In this document: piece by piece, positions 56,681 to 64,000 of the stretch
Position numbering within the stretch: position 1 is the stretch's first letter
How the letters are laid out: the number at the start of each line of letters is the position of its first letter
Assembly (NCBI GenBank): GCA_002298125.1
Contig: DBMJ01000002.1
Location: forward strand, 56,560 to 120,559
Direction: 5' to 3'
From: Clostridium sp. UBA701
GTDB lineage: Bacteria > Bacillota > Clostridia > Clostridiales > Clostridiaceae
Length of the DNA stretch: 64,000 bases
Translations under genes and position numbers: made by a program
Notes under the pieces: model-generated
The model's database searches: none
What the model saw: only the letters and a program-made list of their open reading frames with translations
What the model was told of the DNA's origin: nothing

Positions 56681-57634
56681 ATGCCAAATTTAAAGGAATT
56701 ATCAAAGGTTGAAGATAGAATTACCGGCGGACACAGAATGTGTGCTGGCTGTGGAGCTCCTATGGTAGCCAAGTGGGTATTGAAGGCAGTAAAGCCTGAA
56801 GACAAGGCAGTTATAGCTAATGCTACTGGATGTCTTGAGGTTTCCACTGGACTATATCCCTATAGTGCATGGACAGACTCCTACATCCATACTGCTTTTG
56901 AAAATGCAGGAGCTACACTAAGTGGAGCAGAGGCTTGCTATAGAGCTTTCCAAAAGAAGGGCAAATTAAATGATAACTATAAATTCATAGCTTTCGGCGG
57001 AGACGGTGGTACCTATGACATAGGTCTTCAGTCCCTATCTGGTGCTATGGAAAGAGGACACGATTTACTATATGTATGCTATGACAACGGAGCATATATG
57101 AACACTGGTATTCAGAGATCCTCTGCAACACCTGCTGGAGCAGATACTACTACTACACCTGCTGGAAAATGTAGTTTAGGTAAGCCTCAGTTTAGAAAGG
57201 ATTTAACCCAGATTATAGCATCACATCAGATTCCATATGCTGCTCAAACTGTACCACCAGTACCTGGTACTAAGTACATGTTTGATCTTTATAATAAGTC
57301 TGACAGAGCTATAAACGAATTTAAGGGAGCTTCCTTTATCAATGTTTTAACTCCATGTCCAAGAGGATGGAGATGTGATACAGCAACAGAATTAGACTTA
57401 ATTAAGCTTGCTGTTGAAACCTGCTTCTGGCCACTTTATGAAGTGGTTAATGGCGAATATAAGCTTACTTATAAGCCAGCTAACAAGCTTCCAATAACAG
57501 AGTGGATGAAGCCACAGGGAAGATTTAGACATCTGTTTAAGAATGAACAGGGCTTAAAGAGAATCGAGGAAATCCAAGCAGAAGTGGATAAAAGATGGGC
57601 TCAGCTCCTCCACCTTTGCGGGGAAAATATATAA
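56681..57634 (+). CDS. porB: 2-oxoacid:ferredoxin oxidoreductase beta subunit (TPP-binding)
   Basis: The 317-residue subunit begins with an Fe-S motif (HRMCAGCGAP). It has the thiamine diphosphate site GGDGGTYDIGLQSLSGAMER, CYDNGAYMNTGIQRSSATPA and a last cluster Cys in VLTPCPRGWRCD. It completes the porCDAB enzyme. ATG after GGGGGT. A strong terminator follows. Confidence 0.95.
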   Translation: MPNLKELSKVEDRITGGHRMCAGCGAPMVAKWVLKAVKPEDKAVIANATGCLEVSTGLYPYSAWTDSYIHTAFENAGATLSGAEACYRAFQKKGKLNDNYKFIAFGGDGGTYDIGLQSLSGAMERGHDLLYVCYDNGAYMNTGIQRSSATPAGADTTTTPAGKCSLGKPQFRKDLTQIIASHQIPYAAQTVPPVPGTKYMFDLYNKSDRAINEFKGASFINVLTPCPRGWRCDTATELDLIKLAVETCFWPLYEVVNGEYKLTYKPANKLPITEWMKPQGRFRHLFKNEQGLKRIEEIQAEVDKRWAQLLHLCGENI

Positions 57635-57658
57635 AAAAATAATTTCCTAAAAACCCCT

Positions 57659-57693
57659 TGCCGGAAACTATTCCCACAGTTTCCGGCATTTTT
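57659..57693 (+). terminator. Rho-independent terminator of the por operon
   Basis: TGCCGGAAACT pairs with AGTTTCCGGCA, followed by TTTTTC. Confidence 0.92.
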
Positions 57694-57827
57694 CTCGTAT
57701 AGGGTACTGCTTTTTCCAACACAATAAAAAGTGAAGGTGTACAACAAAAATAAAACATATACCTATATTTATATGTAGCTTTTTTAATTATAATACGTAT
57801 AAATATAAGTAAGAAGGGAGGGGTAAC

Positions 57828-58775
57828 ATGAAGAAGATATATTGCATTTTAATATTGTTATGTATGCTGCTGTCTGGCTGTACAGGCTATCCAACTTCCA
57901 CCAAAACTACTAATTCAGACATATTTATATCTAGTGGAAGTGATACTGTGGATCCCTATATTACTACAACTAAAAAAGTGATGCCAGTTTATACACAAGC
58001 CGGGGATAAAACAGAGCCAAAGGAACAGGAAAATGTGGATAAAAAACCCCTTGTACTCACTGCAGAAGAAGTAAGCAGGCTGGGCACCAAAAAAGAAGGC
58101 TGGTATTTTGTAAGAAAGCCAGTGGGAGTTCCATCAGATGCTTCAGAGAATGGAAAAGCATTACTTAAGAAATATCATGGTTATTATCTAGGAGACACCT
58201 CAAAAAAGTACATTTATCTAACCTTTGACGAAGGCTATGAAAATGGATATACCCCAAAGATATTAGATGTGCTTAAGGAGAACAACGTAAAGGCATGCTT
58301 TTTTGTAACCACCCCATATATTAAATCCAGCAAGGAGCTCATTGCTAGAATGGTGGAGGAAGGGCATATAGTAGGAAATCACACAACTACTCACCCTTCT
58401 ATGGCAGATGTAAGTAACTTTGAGACCTTTAAAAAGGAAATTACAGGCTGTGAGGAGGCCTTTAAAGCCGTTACAGGAAAGGATATGCCAAAGTTCTTTA
58501 GGCCACCTATGGGGGAATACAATGAAAGATCACTATATTATACCCAAGCTTTAGGATATAAGTCTATCTTTTGGAGCTTTGCTTATAGGGATTGGGTGGT
58601 AACTGAGCAGCCTACCGTTGAAGCTGCAAAAAAGGATATTTTGGGTCATACTCATCCTGGAGAAGTAATATTACTTCATGCCGTATCAAAGACTAATACA
58701 GAGATATTAGATTCTATTATTAAAGAGTGGAAGGCCCAGGGCTACGAGATAAGAAGTGTGGAGGAGCTTAGTTAA
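57828..58775 (+). CDS. pdaA: Delta-lactam-forming polysaccharide deacetylase PdaA-like lipoprotein
   Basis: The 315-residue protein has a lipoprotein signal (MLLSGC) and a NodB domain: IYLTFDEGYENGYTPKILDV, GHIVGNHTTTHPSMADVSNF, FRPPMGEYNERSLYYTQALG and FWSFAYRDWV. PdaA removes acetyl from muramic acid so that delta-lactam can form in spore cortex. The sequence follows PdaA more closely than other deacetylases. The usual D-N-G is D-E-G here, as in several PdaA relatives. Confidence 0.9.
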   Translation: MKKIYCILILLCMLLSGCTGYPTSTKTTNSDIFISSGSDTVDPYITTTKKVMPVYTQAGDKTEPKEQENVDKKPLVLTAEEVSRLGTKKEGWYFVRKPVGVPSDASENGKALLKKYHGYYLGDTSKKYIYLTFDEGYENGYTPKILDVLKENNVKACFFVTTPYIKSSKELIARMVEEGHIVGNHTTTHPSMADVSNFETFKKEITGCEEAFKAVTGKDMPKFFRPPMGEYNERSLYYTQALGYKSIFWSFAYRDWVVTEQPTVEAAKKDILGHTHPGEVILLHAVSKTNTEILDSIIKEWKAQGYEIRSVEELS

Positions 58776-58782
58776 ATTAGCT

Positions 58783-58815
58783 AAAGAGGAGGTGATATTC
58801 ACCTCCTCTTTTATC
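58783..58815. terminator. Bidirectional terminator
   Basis: AAAGAGGAGGTGA pairs with TCACCTCCTCTTT around a 3-nt loop, followed by TAT. It lies between convergent genes. Confidence 0.88.
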
Positions 58816-58826
58816 TAGGCAAGATA

Positions 58827-59009
58827 TTATTTAAAAACAAGATAGAGCAACAGAAAGATTACTATTCCCAAGGGAATAAGCTGCATTAGGGTGTACTTTA
58901 AGCCTCTACTATACGCTTTGGGAAGGTTTTTTCCAGTAGGGTTTAAATTAGGATTCATTACTTTAATGAACCCGTCACGTCTGTGATTCCTTGGACTATC
59001 TTCTTTCAT
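58827..59009 (-). CDS. Small membrane protein
   Basis: The 60-residue protein has a basic soluble N-terminus (NHRRDGFIKVMNPNLNPTGK) and one C-terminal membrane helix (LMQLIPLGIVIFLLLYLVF). On the minus strand AAAGGGG lies about 10 bp before the ATG. The placement between a terminator and an upstream promoter region supports a real gene. Function unknown. Confidence 0.7.
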   Translation of the reverse strand: MKEDSPRNHRRDGFIKVMNPNLNPTGKNLPKAYSRGLKYTLMQLIPLGIVIFLLLYLVFK

Positions 59010-59211
59010 AACATACCATCCCCTTTATTCTTTTGTATATATTATAGCATGATTTTATTATTTTGTATAAATAACCCAGACAAAGCCCTTTATATAAAAT
59101 GGAAAACATTAAGAAAAATTTAAGCTTTATACAATTAATTAAATAAGAAAAGTATGGTAAATTATAATAAGATAGTATTGATTTTTTTAAAGATAAGGAG
59201 TGAGGGGCTAA

Positions 59212-60123
59212 TTGAAGGTTTTAGAGGTTGTGGAGGTCTATAAAAAGCTGGGGAAAAGAGAAATAATAAAGGGTATAAGCTTTTCTGTAGAGGAAGGGGA
59301 AATCTTTGGATTTCTAGGACCTAATGGTGCGGGTAAGACCACTACCATTAGGATGCTGGTAGGTCTTATTGCACCTAATAAGGGAACCATATCAATTATG
59401 GGAAAGGATGTCATAAAATACAGGGCTGAGGCATTATCTCAGGTGGGAGCGGTAGTGGAAAATCCTGAGCTATACAGTTATTTAAGCGGCAGAGAGAATT
59501 TAATGCAAATTGCCAGAATAAGAAAAGTGCCTAAAGCACAGGTGGATGACACCATTGAACTGGTGGGGCTTACCTCTAGAATAGATGACAAGGTAAGGAA
59601 ATACTCTCTTGGTATGAAGCAGCGCTTGGGGCTTGCTGCAGCTCTTTTATCAGAGCCAAAGCTGCTTATACTAGACGAGCCTACTAATGGACTAGATCCT
59701 AGTGGAATTTTAGACTTTAGAGAAATAGTAAAAAAGGCTTCTAAGGAAAGAGGCATGGCGGTATTTGTTTCCTCTCACATACTAGGAGAAATTCAACAGC
59801 TCTGTGACAGGGTGGCTTACATAAATGGTGGAGTTATACAAGCTATAGAGAGACTAAATGAAAATGCTGAAAAATTAGAGCATGATATTTATACCCTCAA
59901 GGTAAGGGATTCAAAAAAAGTTGAGGAAGTATTAGGCAAGCTTTCCTTCATCAGTGAAATAAAGGCAGAGGAGGAGGGCTATACATTATTATCAGAAGTG
60001 GACACCTCCCCAGAGATAGTACAAGCTCTTGTAGCTGAAGGAATACAGGTTAGAGAAATATACAAGAAATATAAGGGCGTAGAGCAGAGATATATTGAGC
60101 TTGTAGAGGGGGGAATTAGATAA
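59212..60123 (+). CDS. ABC transporter ATP-binding protein (ABC-2 exporter)
   Basis: The 303-residue ATPase has Walker A (GPNGAGKTT), signature YSLGMKQRLG, Walker B (LLILDEPTNGLD) and the switch His (VSSHILGEI). It matches the exporter type with a C-terminal regulatory tail, as in bacitracin or lantibiotic self-protection transporters. TTG start after GAGGGGC. The stop overlaps the permease start (TAATG). Confidence 0.94.
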   Translation: MKVLEVVEVYKKLGKREIIKGISFSVEEGEIFGFLGPNGAGKTTTIRMLVGLIAPNKGTISIMGKDVIKYRAEALSQVGAVVENPELYSYLSGRENLMQIARIRKVPKAQVDDTIELVGLTSRIDDKVRKYSLGMKQRLGLAAALLSEPKLLILDEPTNGLDPSGILDFREIVKKASKERGMAVFVSSHILGEIQQLCDRVAYINGGVIQAIERLNENAEKLEHDIYTLKVRDSKKVEEVLGKLSFISEIKAEEEGYTLLSEVDTSPEIVQALVAEGIQVREIYKKYKGVEQRYIELVEGGIR

Positions 60124-61379
60124 TGCACACCTTAATAAAAAATGAATTTAGAAAGCTTCTTAGAAGGAAGAAAACCTACGTGGTGTTTATAGGTTTTTTG
60201 CTCATAAGTATGCTCTTTGGGTATGCCAACTATCGTGATGAGCAGAACTATAAATTCTGGAATGATCCTAAAAATAGGATTGCACAGGAAAAAGAAAGCT
60301 TAAAATGGATGACTGAAGAGAAAAGCAGACTTGAAAAGGACATAATAAATACCTCTGATGAAAATACAAAAAAGAATTTGCAGTTTGAACTTGAAAACAT
60401 AAGTGGAAATGTAGAGAACATGAACAAAAGCATAGCAGCTCTTGAGGAAGCAATTAATAAAGGGGACAAGGATAACTGGAGAGCTCAACTGGATTTGCAG
60501 ATTGCTGATATGGAGATGACCATTAACAACCCAGATAATAGGATGCCAGAAAAATATAAAATAGAACTTAGGAGGAACCTTGAGCAATTAAAATATCTAA
60601 AGCAGAATGATATTAAACCCTTAGTGGGAGTGGAGTTTCAGTCCTTTAACTATATAAGCAAGAGCTTAGAGGTAGTGCTATACCTTATAATCCCAGTACT
60701 AATTGTAGTATTGGTATCGGATTTTGTATCTGGAGAGTGCACTCCTCCCACACTTAAGTTTTTGCTTACGCAGCCTGTGAGTAGAAGGAAGGTGCTGCTT
60801 TCCAAATTCATCTGTGCTGTTTTATCCTCCATAGCAGCAATACTGCTGGTGCAGCTTATAATGTTTATAGCCATAGGAATACTAGGAGGCTTTGGTAACC
60901 CTAATTACCCTATGGATTATGCCACTCGCTATTTCTTCGACTATGGAAAGCTAGATGAGTTAGGTAAACCTATGCTTCAGCAGGTAGCAGGCAGTACAAA
61001 GATGATAACTATGGCCTCTTATACTGGTATCTTATTATTTAGAGAGGTAATATTTATTACAGCCTGTGCTAGCTTTGGCTTTATGATATCTGCTCTATTT
61101 AACAGCAGTATGATAGCAATGGTGTTGTCTATAGTGTCCGCCTTTGGTTTTACTATACTTTCATTAATGGCAACAGAATTTAAGTTCCTTGCTAAATTCC
61201 TTAAATATGTATTTTTCACCTATGGAAATATCCCAAATGTAATTAAGGGGAAGCTAGCAATAAGCTATAACAACCCAAGCATAACATCCACCTATGGATT
61301 GGTGGTAACTCTGGTGTGGATTGTAGTTTGTTATGCAGTAGCACATTTTGTATTCACTAAAAAGGATATCCTAATATAA
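60123..61379 (+). CDS. ABC-2 type transporter permease
   Basis: The 418-residue protein has a first membrane helix (TYVVFIGFLLISMLFGY). A coiled-coil extracellular region of about 130 residues is rich in Glu and Lys (EKESLKWMTEEKSRLEKDI). Five more helices lie toward the C-terminus. It forms an exporter with the preceding ATPase; substrate unknown. Confidence 0.9.
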   Translation: MHTLIKNEFRKLLRRKKTYVVFIGFLLISMLFGYANYRDEQNYKFWNDPKNRIAQEKESLKWMTEEKSRLEKDIINTSDENTKKNLQFELENISGNVENMNKSIAALEEAINKGDKDNWRAQLDLQIADMEMTINNPDNRMPEKYKIELRRNLEQLKYLKQNDIKPLVGVEFQSFNYISKSLEVVLYLIIPVLIVVLVSDFVSGECTPPTLKFLLTQPVSRRKVLLSKFICAVLSSIAAILLVQLIMFIAIGILGGFGNPNYPMDYATRYFFDYGKLDELGKPMLQQVAGSTKMITMASYTGILLFREVIFITACASFGFMISALFNSSMIAMVLSIVSAFGFTILSLMATEFKFLAKFLKYVFFTYGNIPNVIKGKLAISYNNPSITSTYGLVVTLVWIVVCYAVAHFVFTKKDILI

Positions 61380-61501
61380 TCAAAGATTGATAAGGAGGTT
61401 GTTTCACTATTATGAGGTGGCAGCCTCTTTAGTTTTGTCCATTTAGAAGGAAAACAAAAAGATAAGTAGAATATAATACAAAAATGATTGGAGGAGTATT
61501 A

Positions 61502-62281
61502 ATGAACGAGGTTATGGAGTTAATAAGAAAAAGAACTTCATTAAGAGGCTATATGGATAGACAAATAGAAAAGGAGCATCTAGATATACTGCTAGAGGCT
61601 GCTATGAGAGCACCTACTGCAGGAAATATGATGACCTATTCCATACTTGTAATAAGGGATGAAAAGAAAAAGGAAGCCTTAAGTCACAGCTGTGATGAAC
61701 AGCCCTTTATAGCAAAGGCGCCTCTGGTGCTTGTATTCTTAGCTGACTATGAAAAGTGGTACAAATATTATTCACAGAATGGGGTAAAGGAGTTTTGCAT
61801 AGAGAAGAGTAAGGTCTTTGAAGGTCCTACAGAGGCAAGTCTCTTTTTAGCAGCTCAGGATGCAGTAATTGCAGCGCAAAATGTAGTTATAGCAGCAGAG
61901 TCACTAGGAATAGGCTCCTGCTATATCGGGGATATAATGGAGAAATATGAATACCACAAGGAGCTCTTTAAGCTTCCTCAGTATGTTTTTCCTGTGGCAA
62001 TGCTTTGCCTTGGTTATTATCCTAAAGGCTATGATACAGCTCCAAGGCCAAGGTTTAACAGGGAATATGTGGTATTTGATGAGGAATACAGAGAACTATC
62101 AAAGGAAGAAATAGAAAAAATGTTTGAGAGGGAAACAGGCTACTACAACGCTATGAACAAATATGGTGCAAAAAATTATGCTCAGCAGCATTTTATACGG
62201 AAGGTTAGCAGTGATTTTTCAAAGGAAATGGCACGCTCTATAAAGGAAGCAATTAAAAACTGGAGTGGTAAAGAACTTTAA
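61502..62281 (+). CDS. Nitroreductase family flavoprotein
   Basis: The 259-residue protein has the nitroreductase order: RKRTSLRGYMDRQIEKEHLD, AAMRAPTAGNMMTYSILVIR, AAESLGIGSCYIGDIMEKYE and VAMLCLGYYPKG. It should bind FMN and use NAD(P)H to reduce nitro or quinone compounds. A C-terminal extension of about 50 residues is extra. The ATG at 61502 follows GGAGGAG; earlier in-frame starts lack a site. Confidence 0.92.
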   Translation: MNEVMELIRKRTSLRGYMDRQIEKEHLDILLEAAMRAPTAGNMMTYSILVIRDEKKKEALSHSCDEQPFIAKAPLVLVFLADYEKWYKYYSQNGVKEFCIEKSKVFEGPTEASLFLAAQDAVIAAQNVVIAAESLGIGSCYIGDIMEKYEYHKELFKLPQYVFPVAMLCLGYYPKGYDTAPRPRFNREYVVFDEEYRELSKEEIEKMFERETGYYNAMNKYGAKNYAQQHFIRKVSSDFSKEMARSIKEAIKNWSGKEL

Positions 62282-62304
62282 GAGGAAGACGGGGTATATA
62301 AATT

Positions 62305-63696
62305 ATGGAACTAACCATACTTCACACCAATGACGTACACAGTAGATATGAAGGCTTTGCTAAGGCAGCAACTGCTATAAAGGAGCTTAGGGATGAGAAT
62401 ACCCTGGTGCTGGATGCAGGAGACTTTAATGACTTTATGAGATTAGAGCTTCAGGGAACTAATGGAAGAGCAGGAGTGGCACTGCTTAAAAGTGCAGGCT
62501 ACGATGCCCTTTCTGTGGGCAACAATGAGGGCTTTGCGGGTATAGAAATTCTAGAAACCCTAGCAGGAGAAAATGAGGTGCCAGTGCTTGCCTGTAATCT
62601 TTATAAAAGGCTTGGAGAAAAATTGCACCCTATAAAGAACGTAAAGCGCAGCATTATAAAGAAGGTAGGGGGAATATCCTATCTTATAATTGGCAGTAGT
62701 CCAGGGGCAAGCTTCAATGAGTTTTTCTATCTTCTTAACATGGAGAGTGTGGACCCTGAGGAAGAAATTGAAGAAGAATTAAAAAAATATGCAGGGCAGT
62801 ATGACAAGTGTATATTGCTGTCTCATCTTGGGCTTAAAAAGGATATACAGCTGGCAGAGGAGTTTAAGGGAATAGATATAATAATAGGAGGTCACAGCCA
62901 TACCCTTATGGAGGAGCCCCTACTTATAAAAAATACCTTAATTCACCAGTCTGGAAACTATTGTGAGCATCTAGGAATACTTAAGGTCAATTATTCTGAA
63001 GACGGTATGAGCTTTTCAGGAAAGAACCTTGTGCTTAAGGATGTTGAGCCTGACCAAGATATTTTGGAGCTTTTAAAGAGTTCAAAGGAGGAGGCCGTAA
63101 ACAATATGAGTAGTCCTCTATACTATATCCAAAAGACCTTGTGGCATGATGTAGTAGAGGAAAATCCCATGACTAATTTTCTTGCGGATGCCTTAAGAGA
63201 TCTTTTAAGCTGTGAAATTGGACTGATAAACAGCGGAGTGCTAAGCGGCGGAATAAAGAATGGGGCAGTAACAAGGTTAAAGCTATTAGAGCTTTGCCCT
63301 TCCCCATTAAATCCTACCACCATGTATGTCAAGGGAGAAGACATAAGAGAAGCCCTTAAGCATTCACTGGATTCCCAATTTTGCCTTCAGGAGGGAAGAG
63401 GCTCAGGCTTTAGAGGAAGGTACCTAGGAAGGCTTCATGTATCTGGAATGAGGGTATTCTACCGCCACAGAAAGCTTGTGAAAGTACTAGTGGGAGAAGA
63501 GGAGCTTAGGGATGACAGATGGTATAAAATAGCCACCTCAGATTATCTTAAGAGAGGTACGGGGTACAACAGCCTTGCAAACAATAAGGATTTTGTATAC
63601 GAGGTAGATTATCTAAGAGACACACTGCGAGACTATCTAAAGAAAAGTGAGTTTATAGATGAAGCCTTCGTAGAAAGATGGATACAAGCTGAGTAA
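62305..63696 (+). CDS. 5'-nucleotidase/cyclic phosphodiesterase-like metallophosphatase without signal peptide
   Basis: The 463-residue protein has the UshA-type N-terminal domain: TILHTNDVHSRYEGF, VLDAGDF, LSVGNNEGF (G-N-N-E where G-N-H-E is usual), LLSHLGL and IIGGHSHT. The C-terminal substrate domain is also present (NFLADALRDLL, GLINSGVLSGG, YNSL). UshA relatives are usually exported; this one lacks a signal and is likely cytoplasmic, like YunD-type proteins. Confidence 0.9.
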   Translation: MELTILHTNDVHSRYEGFAKAATAIKELRDENTLVLDAGDFNDFMRLELQGTNGRAGVALLKSAGYDALSVGNNEGFAGIEILETLAGENEVPVLACNLYKRLGEKLHPIKNVKRSIIKKVGGISYLIIGSSPGASFNEFFYLLNMESVDPEEEIEEELKKYAGQYDKCILLSHLGLKKDIQLAEEFKGIDIIIGGHSHTLMEEPLLIKNTLIHQSGNYCEHLGILKVNYSEDGMSFSGKNLVLKDVEPDQDILELLKSSKEEAVNNMSSPLYYIQKTLWHDVVEENPMTNFLADALRDLLSCEIGLINSGVLSGGIKNGAVTRLKLLELCPSPLNPTTMYVKGEDIREALKHSLDSQFCLQEGRGSGFRGRYLGRLHVSGMRVFYRHRKLVKVLVGEEELRDDRWYKIATSDYLKRGTGYNSLANNKDFVYEVDYLRDTLRDYLKKSEFIDEAFVERWIQAE

Positions 63697-63707
63697 AGAA
63701 TAGGGGG

Positions 63708-63742
63708 AGCACCTAGGGCCTAGCAGGCTGCTAGGTGCTTTC
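63708..63742 (+). terminator. Rho-independent terminator
   Basis: AGCACCTAG pairs with CTAGGTGCT, with the inner GCCTAGCAGGC also self-pairing, followed by TTTCC. No gene is seen in the remaining 250 bp apart from the promoter at 63928. Confidence 0.85.
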
Positions 63743-63927
63743 CTTATAACTGTGCCAGGAGTATCAATATGTTTAAACAGGAGTATTTTAAAGAATAATA
63801 GAATATAGATGAAATAATCATGTTGCAGAGGAGCATTAGTTAAGATATAAATGGAGGGAAGATGATAAGATAAATCCTGTTCCTGCAGTAAAGAGCAGCT
63901 ACGAAAACAAAGTTTTTAAAAAGTATA

Positions 63928-63956
63928 TTGACATGATATTAGATGCATGATATACT
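63928..63956 (+). promoter_or_regulatory. Strong promoter, probably of an rRNA operon
   Basis: A perfect TTGACA and TATACT are separated by 17 bp. A small hairpin (GTTGTC-GGGT-GACAAC) and GATCCTTGAAAATTAAA follow at the window edge. The latter resembles the (C)TTTGAAAACTAAA-type leader found before 16S genes in Firmicutes. The yaaL-bofA pair some 10 kb to the left fits the rRNA neighbourhood known in Bacillus. Confidence 0.7.
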
Positions 63957-64000
63957 ATAAAAGTTGTCGGGTGACAACAACTTGATCCTTGAAAATTAAA

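Noticed and set aside
63961..64000. tRNA gene at the right edge
   Set aside because: Only a 6-bp hairpin is present, with no D- or T-loop motifs. The sequence fits an rRNA leader better, and the window ends too soon to tell.

Overview
The window reads as a low-GC Gram-positive anaerobe of the Clostridia, most likely a Clostridium-like genus. The basis is AT-rich coding with AGGAGG-type ribosome binding sites, a four-subunit 2-oxoacid:ferredoxin oxidoreductase, a bofA homologue next to a yaaL (DUF2508) homologue, a pdaA-type de-N-acetylase, and a strong promoter at the right edge that resembles an rRNA operon leader. No plasmid, phage or transposase gene was recognised.

Layout. (1) 1-11.2 kb, ordinary chromosome: a MoxR/DUF58/VWA operon, a divergent polysaccharide deacetylase lipoprotein, a polar amino acid ABC transporter and a TPR protein. 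(2) 11.3-45 kb, an integron-like accessory island. A tyrosine recombinase (11314-12390) is followed by an attI-like junction and a long series of mostly one-gene cassettes, nearly all on the + strand. About two dozen imperfect palindromes of 110-200 bp that look like attC sites separate them. Cassette boundaries are supported internally: the bases after the GTT at a cassette start are usually the reverse complement of the bases before AAC at the end of the same cassette (six exact 10-12 nt matches). The recombinase lacks the insertion typical of integron integrases, carries an extra N-terminal domain, and is transcribed in the same direction as the cassettes. The island therefore looks like an integron that uses an atypical integrase, in a phylum where integrons are, to my knowledge, rare. 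(3) Inside the island, 30.1-41 kb holds similar small genes but no intact attC. A second, 41-42 bp dyad repeat separates many of these genes, and there are MITE-like and REP-like elements. At 41.0 kb an attI-like sequence recurs and standard cassettes resume. (4) 45.5-53 kb is a transition zone with chromosomal-looking genes, gene fragments and one half attC at 51.35 kb. (5) 53-64 kb is ordinary chromosome again: yaaL-bofA, porCDAB, pdaA, an ABC-2 exporter, a nitroreductase, a 5'-nucleotidase-like enzyme and an rRNA-type promoter.

Cassette cargo is dominated by small modifying enzymes: eight intact GNAT acetyltransferases plus one truncated copy, five kinase/aminoglycoside-phosphotransferase-fold genes (three intact), four Nudix hydrolases (one with a nonsense codon), two SAM methyltransferases and three toxin-antitoxin pairs (Phd/Doc, YefM/ParE-like, AbrB/PIN). 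Others include an HD hydrolase, an alpha/beta hydrolase, peptidase E, a 2H phosphodiesterase, DUF1801, DUF3788, DUF3795, DUF2185 and unknown proteins. Several cassettes are decaying through nonsense codons, frameshifts, a 19-bp tandem duplication and AUA in place of AUG. One cassette exists as a truncated second copy.

All family assignments come from reading motifs in the translations. No database search, alignment or folding program was run.
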